Made by a program: the position numbers and the translations under genes | Shown: positions 40,309-47,840 of the stretch, in pieces | Layout of the letters: each line of letters starts with the position of its first letter | How positions within the stretch are numbered: position 1 is the stretch's first letter | Notes under the pieces: generated by a model | Database searches by the model: none | Told to the model about the DNA's origin: nothing | What the model saw: only the letters and a program-made list of their open reading frames with translations | Source of the DNA: Caulobacter sp. BP25 | GTDB taxonomy: Bacteria > Pseudomonadota > Alphaproteobacteria > Caulobacterales > Caulobacteraceae | DNA length: 64,000 bases | Reading direction: 5' to 3' | NCBI RefSeq assembly: GCF_002737755.1 | Contig: NZ_PEGH01000017.1 | Location: 310,001-374,000, forward strand

Positions 40309-40674
40309 GTGAAGACCTGCCTGGTGGTCGACGACAGCCGGGTGATCCGCAAGGTCGCCCGCCGAGTCCTCGAGGACATCGGCTTCGACATCGCCGAGGC
40401 TTCCGACGGCATGGAAGCTTTGGCTTGGTGTCGCGCGGCCATGCCTGACGCCGTGCTGCTGGATTGGAACATGCCGGTGATGAACGGCCTTGAGTTCCTG
40501 AAACTCCTGCGCAAGGAGCGCGACGGCGACTTTCCAAAGGTCATTTTCTGCACGGTCGAGAACAGCGTCGCCCGCATCCGCGAGGCGCTCGACGCCGGCG
40601 CGGACGAGTACATTATGAAGCCCTTCGACGGCGACATCATCCAGGCGAAGTTCGCCGAGGCGGGTCTGCTGTGA
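40309..40674 (+). CDS. CheY-like single-domain response regulator
   Basis: 121 aa receiver: acidic pair in LVVDDSR, phosphoacceptor Asp in AVLLDWNMPVMNG, Thr in FCTVENS and Lys in IMKPFDG. All switch residues are present. GTG at 40309 with GGAG 6 bases upstream; the longer start at 40282 has none. Overlaps the CheR-like gene by 4 bases (GTGA). Orphan with respect to the main chemotaxis clusters; partner kinase not in this block. Confidence 0.88.
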   Translation: MKTCLVVDDSRVIRKVARRVLEDIGFDIAEASDGMEALAWCRAAMPDAVLLDWNMPVMNGLEFLKLLRKERDGDFPKVIFCTVENSVARIREALDAGADEYIMKPFDGDIIQAKFAEAGLL

Positions 40675-41501
40675 CCCCCGAGCACATCGAGCTCCTGGCG
40701 GCGCTGGGACGCGCCCGCGCCGGTGTGCGGGTGGAAGTCGAAAAGCCCTATCTGATCGAAAGCCGCCTGACGCCCCTGGCGCGGCGCGAGGGCTTCGAGA
40801 GCATCGAAGCCCTGATCAACGAACTTCGCGCCAAACGCGAAGAACGGCTGATCTGGGCCGTTGTTGAGTCGTTGTGCCGCACCGAGACGACCTTCTTCCG
40901 TGGCCGAGAAGCCTTCGCGGCGCTACGGGATGGTGTTTTGCCCTCGCTTTCCCATCGCCGTGACGCGCCTTTGCGGATCTGGAGCGCGGCCTGCGCCACC
41001 GGTCAGGAGGTCTATTCCGCAGCCATGGCGGCCGCCGAGTCCACCGGTCTGGCGCCCGGCGCGCGGTTCGAATTCTTCGGCTCGGACCTTTCGGAGCGGT
41101 GCCTGGAGAAGGCTCAAAGCGGCCTCTACACTCAGTTCGAGATCCAGCGCGGCCTGCCAATCCGGATGCTGGTCAAATACTTCGAAAACCAGGACGACAC
41201 CTGGACCATCTCGCCGCGCATCCGCCAGACGGTGCGCTGGCGGCGGATCAATCTGCTGTCGGACCTTTCGGCCCTGGGCGCGTTCGACGTCATCCTGCTG
41301 CGCAATGTCTTGCGGAACATGGTCCCGTCCCTTCGGAGCAAGATCGTTCGGAGCCTGACCATGCGCCTGGCGTCTGACGGCGTGCTGGTGCTGGACCCAG
41401 AGGATGACGCCTCGGAGTTGAGCGACATCCTCAAGGCCGCGCCAGGCGGCGCCGGCCTCTATCTACGGGACCCCACGATCGGGACCGCTGCAGCGGCTTG
41501 A
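40671..41501 (+). CDS. CheR-like chemotaxis protein methyltransferase
   Basis: 276-aa SAM-dependent methyltransferase with CheR N-terminal helices, RTETTFFRG, then the SAM site RIWSAACATGQEVYSAAM, GSDLSERCLEKAQSGLYTQFE and VILLRNVLRNM. Would methylate glutamates of receptors. GTG start overlaps the CheY-like stop. Follows chpT and the CheY-like gene in the same direction. A soluble MCP-like protein exists at 9953 but a link is not shown. Confidence 0.9.
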   Translation: MTPEHIELLAALGRARAGVRVEVEKPYLIESRLTPLARREGFESIEALINELRAKREERLIWAVVESLCRTETTFFRGREAFAALRDGVLPSLSHRRDAPLRIWSAACATGQEVYSAAMAAAESTGLAPGARFEFFGSDLSERCLEKAQSGLYTQFEIQRGLPIRMLVKYFENQDDTWTISPRIRQTVRWRRINLLSDLSALGAFDVILLRNVLRNMVPSLRSKIVRSLTMRLASDGVLVLDPEDDASELSDILKAAPGGAGLYLRDPTIGTAAAA

Positions 41502-41507
41502 CCGCTC

Positions 41508-42662
41508 TCAAGCCCTCCTAACCCTGGCTTGCAGACGCGCGAGCGCGGCTCCGCCAATCAAGCCGCCAAGAGCCTCAGCGATTCGCATCGTGATTCCGGC
41601 TCGCGCGTCCGGCAGAGCCGCTAAGGCGGGCGCGAGCTTGCGGAACAGGATCGGCGGCGCGCCTGGCCCAACGATTGCCTCACGCAGGTCCATGGCGTCC
41701 ACGACGGCGCGCGCCGCCTGGCGCCATTCGACGGGCGGCGCGATCCCATGCGGAGCCGGCGCGCGACAATCCGAGAAATCCGGCCTAAGGCCAGAGCCGG
41801 CCGCGATGGCCCCCTCGACGTCGCGCGCATAGGCCTGATCGCGCGCCAGCCGGTCGACGTCGATAACGAGATCGGCATGAGGTAAGGCCTTCAGGTGGGA
41901 CGCCAGCCAGACCGCGAGGAAGACCTGAAAGGACAAGCGCGCCGGGCTGCGTTTGAACCTCCGGCGCACGACCGCCAGGCGCTGGGCCAGGGATCCTGCG
42001 CTCTCGAAATCGCCACCAAGAACCCTACGAGCCGCGACGCGGCAAGCGGTCATCTCCGATAGAAGGACGTAGTGGCAAAGCTCGAAATAGGTGGGCCTGG
42101 GGCGGCGACGGAGCGAATAGAAGGACAGCCATTGCTGGATCGGATCGCGCACCAAGACGATATGAAATCCACCAAAACGCCTCTTGAGCCATCCGGCTCG
42201 CCCGAGTGTGCGGCAGCAAGCCAGTACGGGAATCTCGTCCCGGCTTCGCGCGGCGTCTATGAGCCCTTGCACATAGGCCTGTTGCGCCAGATCGCTGGCT
42301 TCGGGTTCGATCCAATAGCGGTCTAGCGCGAAGCTCGCGTCGAAACCGCGAACCCCTCCGGCAGGATCGAGGACGACCTCGAATTCCTTCAAATAGGGCT
42401 CATTGCCGCCGGGATGCCGCAGACCACTATTTTCGGGCGTTTCCGCCAGGATCGCCTCAGCGGTCACGCGGGCCAGTTGTTCGTGCCAAGGCTCGTAATA
42501 GGCGCGAACGTTCGGCGCGGCGCGAAAGCGGTGCCATATGTAGGTGCTCGAACAACGCCAGCCGCTATGAATGAAAACTGCGCCGCTCGACAATCTACAG
42601 ATCCCTCTATCGGAGGGTCTAAAATTGACTGCCCGCTTTTCAGAGTTATCTCGGGCTAGCAC
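41508..42662 (-). CDS. Sulfotransferase-like protein
   Basis: 384 aa. The N-terminal block FIHSGWRCSSTYIWHRF resembles a PAPS-binding P-loop (5'-phosphosulfate loop), followed by YEPWHEQLA. A later VLVRDPIQQWLSFYS fits the 3'-phosphate-binding RDP region. It is therefore probably a sulfotransferase or a relative; acceptor unknown. The apparent start is GTG 42662 without a good ribosome-binding site, so the true start could be inside. Convergent with cheR (6-base gap). Confidence 0.6.
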   Translation of the reverse strand: MLARDNSEKRAVNFRPSDRGICRLSSGAVFIHSGWRCSSTYIWHRFRAAPNVRAYYEPWHEQLARVTAEAILAETPENSGLRHPGGNEPYLKEFEVVLDPAGGVRGFDASFALDRYWIEPEASDLAQQAYVQGLIDAARSRDEIPVLACCRTLGRAGWLKRRFGGFHIVLVRDPIQQWLSFYSLRRRPRPTYFELCHYVLLSEMTACRVAARRVLGGDFESAGSLAQRLAVVRRRFKRSPARLSFQVFLAVWLASHLKALPHADLVIDVDRLARDQAYARDVEGAIAAGSGLRPDFSDCRAPAPHGIAPPVEWRQAARAVVDAMDLREAIVGPGAPPILFRKLAPALAALPDARAGITMRIAEALGGLIGGAALARLQARVRRA

Positions 42663-42704
42663 CCATTATTTGCGCCCTGGAAATACGCTGGAGGTGGCTG
42701 AAAG

Positions 42705-42730
42705 AAAAAAGACCTACTGTTTCCAGTAGG
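42705..42730 (-). terminator. Intrinsic terminator of the entericidin-like gene
   Basis: CCTACTG, loop TTTC, CAGTAGG (42713-42730). Read on the minus strand it is followed by TC and six T. A weaker T run on the other side could also stop plus-strand transcripts. Lies 27 bases past the gene stop. Confidence 0.85.
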
Positions 42731-42756
42731 CCTCTATTTTCGTCAGGAGGCGGACG

Positions 42757-42897
42757 TCAGTTGTTCTTGACGTCCTTGGCCGTATCGGTCACGGCCCGCC
42801 CCGCCGAAGAGACGTCCTTGCCCGCGCCTTCGACCGTATTGCAGGCCGCGACAGACAAGCTGGCGGCGAGGGCGGCCAGGATCACCAGTTTACGCAT
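42757..42897 (-). CDS. Entericidin-like small lipoprotein
   Basis: 46 aa, MRKLVILAALAASLSVAAC then NTVEGAGKDVSSAGRA... to KDVKNN. The lipobox (SVAAC) and the Cys-Asn-Thr-x-x-G-x-G-x-D pattern are diagnostic of the entericidin A/B family, small membrane-associated lipoproteins made under stress. GGAG lies 6 bases before the ATG. A perfect SigT promoter is 65-89 bases upstream. Ends at its own terminator. Confidence 0.9.
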   Translation of the reverse strand: MRKLVILAALAASLSVAACNTVEGAGKDVSSAGRAVTDTAKDVKNN

Positions 42898-42961
42898 GGT
42901 CTTCTCCGCAGTTCGCCTCCCAGGGCTTCATGGGAAGGCTGTGAAACAATCGCCCAGAAAC

Positions 42962-42986
42962 AACGCCACCGGCGAAGCTCGGTTCC
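42962..42986 (-). promoter_or_regulatory. SigT/EcfG promoter of the entericidin-like gene
   Basis: Minus-strand GGAAC (42982-42986), 16 bases, CGTT (42962-42965). Perfect match to the alphaproteobacterial EcfG consensus; it lies just past the phyK stop and points at the lipoprotein gene. Confidence 0.8.
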
Positions 42987-43003
42987 GGTCGAGATTTCAC
43001 GAT

Positions 43004-44698
43004 TCAGGTGGTGGGTCCGCCAGCCAACGGAGTCGGGAAGATAAGGCGCACCGTAAGACCGCGCGGTTCCTGGGATTCGAACGCCACCTTGCCGCGAAGC
43101 TGGCGGGCGAAGGCCGTCATCAAGGTTCGCCCAACGCCGCCCCCAAGGCTGTCGGGAACGCCAGGACCGTCGTCGCTGATTGAAAGCTCGGCCTCTTCGC
43201 CTCGGACATTGAAACCGACCCGCAAGGTTCCGCCAGAAGACCCGAAAGCATGCTTCTGGGCGTTTGTGATCGCCTCGACCGCGAACAGTGCGATCGGCGC
43301 CAAGCGGTCGGGATCAATGACCAAGGGATCGGCATGGACTTCGGTTCGAACGAGACCGGACGTGCCCATATCGTTCGCCAGCAACTGGGCGGTGAGTTCC
43401 TCGAGAAACGGCCGCAGGTCCACGCGCTTCAGATCGGGCCCCTGGTAAAGCGCGCGATAGATTTGCGCCAGGGCGGTGATCCGTTGACGGGTGTCGTTCA
43501 TCGCCGCCTTAGCGGCCGGGTCGGCTAGGGCTCGCTGCTGCATATTCAGCAGCGAGGTGATGATCTGGAGGTTGTTCTTCACCCGGTGATGGATTTCGCG
43601 CATCAGCGCGTCCTTCTCCGCCAGACTATCCATTAGCGAGGCGTCCCGCGCGACAATAGCCCCGGCCATGGCGTCGAGGGTGGCGGCCAACTCCCGGATC
43701 TCCGGCGGCGCGCGTTCGGCCTGAAGGGGCCGCACCGTGAAGCGCCCCCGGGCGTAGATCGCCGCCACGCGCTGAAGGTAGACGATCCAGCGGATGACGC
43801 CCCGCTCAGCCGTGAACCAAACTGCGGCCAAACCGAGGGCGAACGCCAAGAGCGGTAGGAGCAGGCGCGAGATCGGGTTGATCCAGGCCCAGGACAGCAA
43901 TCGAGGCGCTGGAGCGGACAGAATGACAAAGACGTCGTCATCGACCAGCGGCGCCGCGGAGAAGGTCCTGTCACGACGTTGATTGTCTCGCGCGGTCCAC
44001 AACGCAGCTCCCCGTTCGGCAGCGACGGCGCGCCAGCCACTGGGCGGCGAACCGAAGGCCGAGGGATTTGTCGCGGCGAAAACGTGGCCGTTGGAATCCG
44101 CCAAGGCCACCTCGGCGCCGCCGGGCAGGAAACGGTTGGCGGTCTCGACCTTCAGGTCGGCCAAAGTCAGCACTGCGGCCATGGCGCCCTCGAACTGCTC
44201 TGGCGAGCCAGCGCGGACCGCCGCGAGCACCGAAGGCTCGTTGGCGTAGATCGCTCCCGGATCAGCCGCCACGACAAGCGTCGAGCCCCCGCGAAGGGAC
44301 TGGAACCAGATGCGGGCGCCCCGCTGAGGGTCATAGGGGGTCGTCGCCGCCGCGCACGCCACGCGACCGCGAGCGTCGAAGCGGATCAGGTTGGCATAGC
44401 CGGGCAGACGCGCCCGGACATCAGCGAGCCGCTGAGCGCACTCCAGCCCCACCGACCGGGGCCCCAGGGTCTGCAAAAGCACGCCAGCCGCCTCGATGCG
44501 CGCCCGAGCAATGGCTGCGCTCCGCCCCGCCGCCAGCTCCAGGCTCTGGCGGCGCGAGTCGGCCTCAGCGCGAAATGCGAAGATCGACTGCATGCCGCCG
44601 AGGACCAGCACCGGCAGAAGCGCCACACACAGAGCGATGGCGAGGCGGACACGAATAGAGGTGACGGCCTGCGCGGCGCGGCCGGCGAGCACATTCAC
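43004..44698 (-). CDS. phyK: PhyK sensor histidine kinase
   Basis: 564-aa HisKA_2-type kinase expected to phosphorylate PhyR and so trigger the general stress response. First membrane helix about residues 18-40, periplasmic Cache-like sensor 45-270, second helix 275-297, a HAMP-like stretch, then HisKA_2 with REIHHRVKNNLQ (His371) and an HATPase with EAITNAQKHAFG and SDDGPGVPDS. The G-box ends VGRTLMTAFARQLRG. ATG overlaps the sigT stop by 4 bases, so it is the third gene of nepR-sigT-phyK. A SigT promoter for the next gene sits 18 bases downstream. Confidence 0.93.
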   Translation of the reverse strand: MNVLAGRAAQAVTSIRVRLAIALCVALLPVLVLGGMQSIFAFRAEADSRRQSLELAAGRSAAIARARIEAAGVLLQTLGPRSVGLECAQRLADVRARLPGYANLIRFDARGRVACAAATTPYDPQRGARIWFQSLRGGSTLVVAADPGAIYANEPSVLAAVRAGSPEQFEGAMAAVLTLADLKVETANRFLPGGAEVALADSNGHVFAATNPSAFGSPPSGWRAVAAERGAALWTARDNQRRDRTFSAAPLVDDDVFVILSAPAPRLLSWAWINPISRLLLPLLAFALGLAAVWFTAERGVIRWIVYLQRVAAIYARGRFTVRPLQAERAPPEIRELAATLDAMAGAIVARDASLMDSLAEKDALMREIHHRVKNNLQIITSLLNMQQRALADPAAKAAMNDTRQRITALAQIYRALYQGPDLKRVDLRPFLEELTAQLLANDMGTSGLVRTEVHADPLVIDPDRLAPIALFAVEAITNAQKHAFGSSGGTLRVGFNVRGEEAELSISDDGPGVPDSLGGGVGRTLMTAFARQLRGKVAFESQEPRGLTVRLIFPTPLAGGPTT

Positions 44699-45306
44699 CG
44701 CAGAGAGCTCAACCGCTCCGCGTCGGCCAGGATGGCGTGCATCGCATCTCCGGCGGCCGCGCCATCACGATCGTAGGCGCCAGTGTCCAGAATGGCCTGC
44801 AAAGCGCGCCGGGCACGGCTGACACGACTCTTCACCGTGCCCACCGCGCAGCCGCAGATATCGGCCGCTTCCTCGTAGGCGAACCCCCCGGCGCCCACTA
44901 GGATCAACGCTTCGCGCTGCTCGGCGGGAAGCATGGCCAGGCCCAGCCGCAATTCGTCCAGAGCGACCGGTGCTTCGGGGTCGTCGACCGCCACCAGAGT
45001 ACGCTCGGCGGCTTCCTGATCGAGCTGGCTCTGACGCCAGCTGCGGCGCTTCTCGGAATAGAACTGATTGCGCAGGATCATGAAGGTCCAGGCCTTCATG
45101 TTCGTGCCCAGCTGGAAGCTGGCGCGCGCGTCCCACGCCTTCATCATGGCGTCCTGCGCCAAGTCGTCGGCTGCGGTCGGATCACCCGTCAGGGTGCGAG
45201 CGAAAGCGCGCAGGTGCGGAATGAGCGTGACCAGCTCGCGCTTGAACACCGCGTCGCGAGCGGGGTCGGGCGCCGAACGCCCAACTTTTTCTTCGGCCAT
45301 GGTCAT
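44695..45306 (-). CDS. sigT: General stress response ECF sigma factor SigT (EcfG)
   Basis: 203-aa ECF15-type sigma factor. Region 2 (LIPHLRAFARTLTGDPTAADDLAQDAMMKAWD-type, with WTFMILRNQFYSEKRR) and region 4 (LAMLPAEQREALIL, FAYEEAADICGCAVGTVKSRVSRARRAL). It reads GGAAC/CGTT promoters, of which nine perfect copies are in this window. Its start overlaps the nepR stop (ATGA). Held off by NepR until PhyR is phosphorylated. A SigT promoter upstream of nepR predicts positive feedback. Confidence 0.95.
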   Translation of the reverse strand: MTMAEEKVGRSAPDPARDAVFKRELVTLIPHLRAFARTLTGDPTAADDLAQDAMMKAWDARASFQLGTNMKAWTFMILRNQFYSEKRRSWRQSQLDQEAAERTLVAVDDPEAPVALDELRLGLAMLPAEQREALILVGAGGFAYEEAADICGCAVGTVKSRVSRARRALQAILDTGAYDRDGAAAGDAMHAILADAERLSSLR

Positions 45307-45509
45307 TGGCCTCCTGTCGGCGGTTCCGCCTTGCGCAGAATATCGAGGAATTCGTCCGGCACGGGCTCGTTGACGACCTCGTCGAACATCTGGCGCAGCT
45401 TCACGCCAATGGCCTGTTGGCGCAAGCGCGCCTCGTCAAGCGCCGCAGCGCTCTTGCGTTTGTCTTCCATGGGTACGTGTTCGATCATGTCCTCGACACC
45501 GAAGTGCAT
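45303..45509 (-). CDS. nepR: NepR anti-sigma factor
   Basis: 68 aa, small helical protein with the NepR core ARLRQQAIGVKLRQMFDEVVNEPVPDEFLDIL, which wraps around region 2/4 of SigT or around PhyR. ATG at 45509 is chosen because the longer frame to 45554 would start inside the -10 element of its promoter. First gene of nepR-sigT-phyK. Confidence 0.93.
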   Translation of the reverse strand: MHFGVEDMIEHVPMEDKRKSAAALDEARLRQQAIGVKLRQMFDEVVNEPVPDEFLDILRKAEPPTGGQ

Positions 45510-45552
45510 CGGCGCCCGCCCCCTTTGGCCGAATGTCTTTCCGCCGGATGAC

Positions 45553-45577
45553 AACGTGCTTTTCCGTACCGGGTTCC
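45553..45577 (-). promoter_or_regulatory. SigT/EcfG promoter of nepR-sigT-phyK
   Basis: Minus-strand GGAAC (45573-45577), 16 bases, CGTT (45553-45556), 44 bases before the nepR ATG. Predicts autoregulation of the operon. Confidence 0.85.
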
Positions 45578-45616
45578 ATAAGCTTGGGCGTAAGATGGCA
45601 AAAATCCTCGATGGGC

Positions 45617-45641
45617 GGAACCGGTCAGTTGAGGAAGCGTT
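45617..45641 (+). promoter_or_regulatory. SigT/EcfG promoter of phyR, upstream copy
   Basis: GGAAC (45617-45621), 16 bases, CGTT (45638-45641), about 74 bases before the phyR start. Confidence 0.8.
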
Positions 45642-45654
45642 ATCGAGCTTCGAC

Positions 45655-45680
45655 GGAACGGCGCAGCTTGACTGTGCGTT
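45655..45680 (+). promoter_or_regulatory. SigT/EcfG promoter of phyR, downstream copy
   Basis: GGAAC (45655-45659), 17 bases, CGTT (45677-45680), 34 bases before the phyR ATG. A second perfect site in tandem with the one at 45617. Confidence 0.75.
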
Positions 45681-45714
45681 CTACGGTTTTCGAGACACCG
45701 CATCGGGAGGGGTC

Positions 45715-46515
45715 ATGAGTCTTCTTGCTCGGCTGGCGCCGCATCTGCCTTACATCCGCCGTTACGCTCGCGCCCTGACCGGTGACCAAACCACGGGGGA
45801 TCACTATGTCCGCGTGGCTCTGGAAGCATTGGCGGCCGGCGAGCGCTCGCTGGACGCCGATCTGTCGCCCCGCGTGGCGCTTTACCGCGTGTTCCACGCC
45901 ATCTGGCTCAGCTCCGGCGCGCAGCTTGAAGCGCGGCGCGACGAAGGCATCAGCTCAGCCGATGACGCCGCACAGCGGCTGATGCGCATCGCACCGCGCT
46001 CGCGGCAAGCTTTCCTGCTCACCGCGCTGGAAGGCTTCACTCCAACAGAAGCCGCCCAGATCCTGGATTGTGAGTTCGGCGAGATCGAACGGCTCATCGC
46101 CGACGCGCAATCCGAGATTGACGCCGAACTGGCCACGGAAGTGCTGATCATCGAGGACGAACCGGTGATCGCCGCCGACATCGAAGCGCTCGTTCGCGAA
46201 TTGGGTCATGACGTCACCGATATCGCCGCCACGCGCGGCGAGGCCTTGGAAGCGGTCGCGCGGCGTACACCGGGTCTCGTGCTGGCCGATATTCAGCTCG
46301 CCGACGGCTCGTCGGGCATCGACGCGGTGAAGGATATCCTTGGCCGCCTGGATGTCCCCGTGATCTTCATCACGGCCTTCCCCGAGCGGCTGCTCACCGG
46401 CGAGCGTCCAGAGCCAACCTTCCTGATCACCAAGCCTTTCCAACCCGAGACCGTGAAGGCAGCGATCGGCCAGGCCCTGTTCTTCCACCCTCGGCGCACG
46501 CGCAAAGCGGCCTGA
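45715..46515 (+). CDS. phyR: PhyR anti-anti-sigma response regulator
   Basis: 266 aa. Residues 1-130 form the sigma-like domain that mimics SigT (YIRRYARALTGDQTTGDHYV..., FTPTEAAQILDCEFGEIERLIADAQ). Residues 142-260 form a receiver with EDE at VLIIEDEPV, phosphoacceptor Asp192 in LADIQLADG, and Lys in ITKPFQPE. Phospho-PhyR binds NepR and frees SigT. GGGAGG is about 6 bases before ATG 45715; the long frame starting at 45214 is not used because its first part overlaps nepR and the promoters. Divergent from nepR-sigT-phyK. Confidence 0.96.
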   Translation: MSLLARLAPHLPYIRRYARALTGDQTTGDHYVRVALEALAAGERSLDADLSPRVALYRVFHAIWLSSGAQLEARRDEGISSADDAAQRLMRIAPRSRQAFLLTALEGFTPTEAAQILDCEFGEIERLIADAQSEIDAELATEVLIIEDEPVIAADIEALVRELGHDVTDIAATRGEALEAVARRTPGLVLADIQLADGSSGIDAVKDILGRLDVPVIFITAFPERLLTGERPEPTFLITKPFQPETVKAAIGQALFFHPRRTRKAA

Positions 46516-46528
46516 ACCGGCAAACCTC

Positions 46529-46568
46529 AAGGAAGTACGGCCTCCCGCTCGGGAGGCCGTACTTCCTT
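46529..46568. terminator. 19-bp perfect inverted repeat after phyR
   Basis: Arms 46529-46547 and 46550-46568 are exactly complementary around a 2-base centre, beginning 13 bases past the phyR stop. There is no long T run, but the strength and position between convergent genes suggest a bidirectional terminator. Confidence 0.7.
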
Positions 46569-46602
46569 GCAGAATGGCGAGGGTCGAAAGATCCGACCGT
46601 TG

Positions 46603-46866
46603 CTATGGCGTCTGACGCGCGGGCTGTTGAGGCGTGTTTCCCGCCTGCGCCTCGGCGGGCGTCGTGGCTCCAGTGTTGTGCTCCACGGCCGCGAAGTCGT
46701 TGGCGCGGAAGCTCCAGGCCCCGAACAAGGCTAAAGCGGCCAGCACAGTCGAGACGATCAAAATCCAAAAGACATGAAGCCCAAAGCGCCCCTGCCGGGC
46801 GCGAGTGGCGTTGACTCGAGGACCTTCGGCGCCAGGCTCGGCGGGATGGTGAGCGTCGGCGGGCAT
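46603..46866 (-). CDS. Small membrane protein of unknown function, GSR-linked
   Basis: 87 aa with one hydrophobic segment (VFWILIVSTVLAALALFGAW, about residues 32-51), a charged N-terminus and a Thr/Gln/Ala-rich tail (after about residue 56). AGGAGG lies 9 bases before the ATG. It follows the 66-aa gene by 22 bases on the same strand, so it shares that gene's SigT promoter. No family recognised. Confidence 0.65.
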   Translation of the reverse strand: MPADAHHPAEPGAEGPRVNATRARQGRFGLHVFWILIVSTVLAALALFGAWSFRANDFAAVEHNTGATTPAEAQAGNTPQQPARQTP

Positions 46867-46888
46867 GATGTCCTACCTCCTGAAAGTC

Positions 46889-47089
46889 CTAGGGTGTCCA
46901 GGACGCATTGATATCGGCGCGCGCCAGACCTGCGGCCCGATGGTGGAAAGTCATGAGCGTCGCCGCAGAGATCGCGGTCGCCGCGATCACGGCCAGCGCC
47001 ATGCGGAGCGTGCGCGAGCGGCGCCGCCGCTCGGTAAGCGCCTGTACAAAAGCGGTTTCGCCATGTTCGGTCTGGTAAGTCCGGATCAC
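46889..47089 (-). CDS. Small membrane protein of unknown function, first of a SigT-controlled pair
   Basis: 66 aa. N-terminus MIRTYQTEHGETAFVQALTE, basic cluster RRRRSRTLR, one hydrophobic helix (MALAVIAATAISAATLM) and a tail ending ADINASWTP. GTG at 47089 is preferred because GGGAG stands 7 bases upstream; an ATG at 47128 has no such site. A perfect SigT promoter lies 46-70 bases upstream. Function unknown. Confidence 0.65.
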   Translation of the reverse strand: MIRTYQTEHGETAFVQALTERRRRSRTLRMALAVIAATAISAATLMTFHHRAAGLARADINASWTP

Positions 47090-47134
47090 GACGCAACTCC
47101 CATTCGCAACGGCTCTTGCGCCGCCCATGAAATC

Positions 47135-47159
47135 AACGCTTCGCTTCCTCGGCTGTTCC
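47135..47159 (-). promoter_or_regulatory. SigT/EcfG promoter of the small membrane-protein pair
   Basis: Minus-strand GGAAC (47155-47159), 16 bases, CGTT (47135-47138). Points at the 66-aa gene. Divergent from the sRNA promoter 43 bases away. Confidence 0.75.
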
Positions 47160-47201
47160 GCGCGGCGCTGGCCCTGGTGGCCGAAAAAATCGCGTCTAGC
47201 G

Positions 47202-47226
47202 GGAACTCTTTCCGCAGCGCCCCGTT
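47202..47226 (+). promoter_or_regulatory. SigT/EcfG promoter of a GsrN-like small RNA
   Basis: GGAAC (47202-47206), 16 bases, CGTT (47223-47226). No protein gene follows on this strand. The predicted transcription start (about 47233-47236) falls at the foot of a long RNA stem. Confidence 0.8.
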
Positions 47227-47232
47227 TCTATC

Positions 47233-47351
47233 TTCGCGAAGGCGGCGACGCCCCCCGACTTGAGACTGGCGCAAGCCAGTCTGCCGCCTTCGCACCCCCT
47301 TTGTTGATGCGAACTCAGGCGGACCGGGCAACCGGCCCGCCCTTCCTTTTG
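47233..47351 (+). ncRNA. gsrN: Candidate SigT-dependent small RNA (GsrN-like)
   Basis: About 118 nt. The 5' half folds as an 11-bp stem (47236-47246 with 47283-47293). This encloses an unpaired 16-nt segment containing six consecutive C (47251-47256) and an 8-bp hairpin with a GCAA loop (47263-47270 with 47275-47282). The 3' half is an intrinsic terminator (47318-47341, GCAA loop, then CTTCCTTTT). A perfect SigT promoter precedes it. From memory, GsrN of Caulobacter is a SigT-controlled sRNA with a C-rich 5' loop that pairs with G-rich mRNA leaders such as katG; position next to phyR also fits. The 5' end is inferred from promoter spacing. Identity with GsrN is inferred from structure, promoter and neighbourhood, not by alignment. 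Confidence 0.65.
47318..47350 (+). terminator. Terminator of the GsrN-like sRNA
   Basis: Stem GGCGG/CCGCC, one A-C mismatch, CCGG/CCGG with GCAA loop (47318-47341), followed by CTTCCTTTT. Confidence 0.75.
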
Positions 47352-47352
47352 A

Positions 47353-47813
47353 CTAGCGGGCGTGCGACTTGAGATCGAAGACGATGTCGGCGCGCCGACG
47401 AAGGGGAGCGGCGACGCCCGAAGACGCTTTGGCCCCCGCATCGCCAATCGCCGCGAGGTCAAAATCCGCCCTTCCGAAGCCATGGGAGGCAAGGGCCTTT
47501 GAGACGACATCGGCGCGGCGCTTCGAAAGCGCCAGATTGGCCTCAGGCGCGCCGACCGCGTCGGCCAATCCAACCACTCTCACAGACCGAACGTTACACC
47601 CCCAGCCTGGGCTCGCGCGTTCGCCAGCACCATCCCTGCCTCAGGCGTCAACTCGGCGCTGTCCTGATCAAAGTAGATCGACGAGGTGAAGCCCGCGCAG
47701 GCCGGCGCCGCCGCCACAGGTCTTTTCAAGGTCCGCCAGGGGCTATTGGTTTCGGCGCAGGCGGTAAGCGTTAGGAATCCTAACATCAGAACAGCGGCTC
47801 TGGTCGTGTTCAT
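47353..47813 (-). pseudogene. OmpA-like lipoprotein, interrupted by a frameshift
   Basis: ATG at 47813 (GGAGGAGG upstream) begins a lipoprotein signal MNTTRAAVLMLGFLTLTAC. The OmpA-like peptidoglycan-binding domain (IYFDQDSAELTPEAG) follows. The frame is lost at the C run 47599-47603 (G run on the sense strand): the first frame stops at 47580 after AGGVTFGL. The next frame reads GCNVRSVRVVGLADAVG and then ANLALSKRRADVVSKAL, the rest of the domain. One added G would give an intact protein of about 153 aa. Expected to tie the outer membrane to peptidoglycan if functional. Confidence 0.75.
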
Positions 47814-47840
47814 GGTTCCTCCTCCACACTCGCCAGGATG

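Noticed and set aside
45214..45714. N-terminal extension of phyR in the same frame
   Set aside because: It runs antisense through nepR and sigT and over four promoter elements; the PhyR fold starts at 45715 with a good ribosome-binding site.
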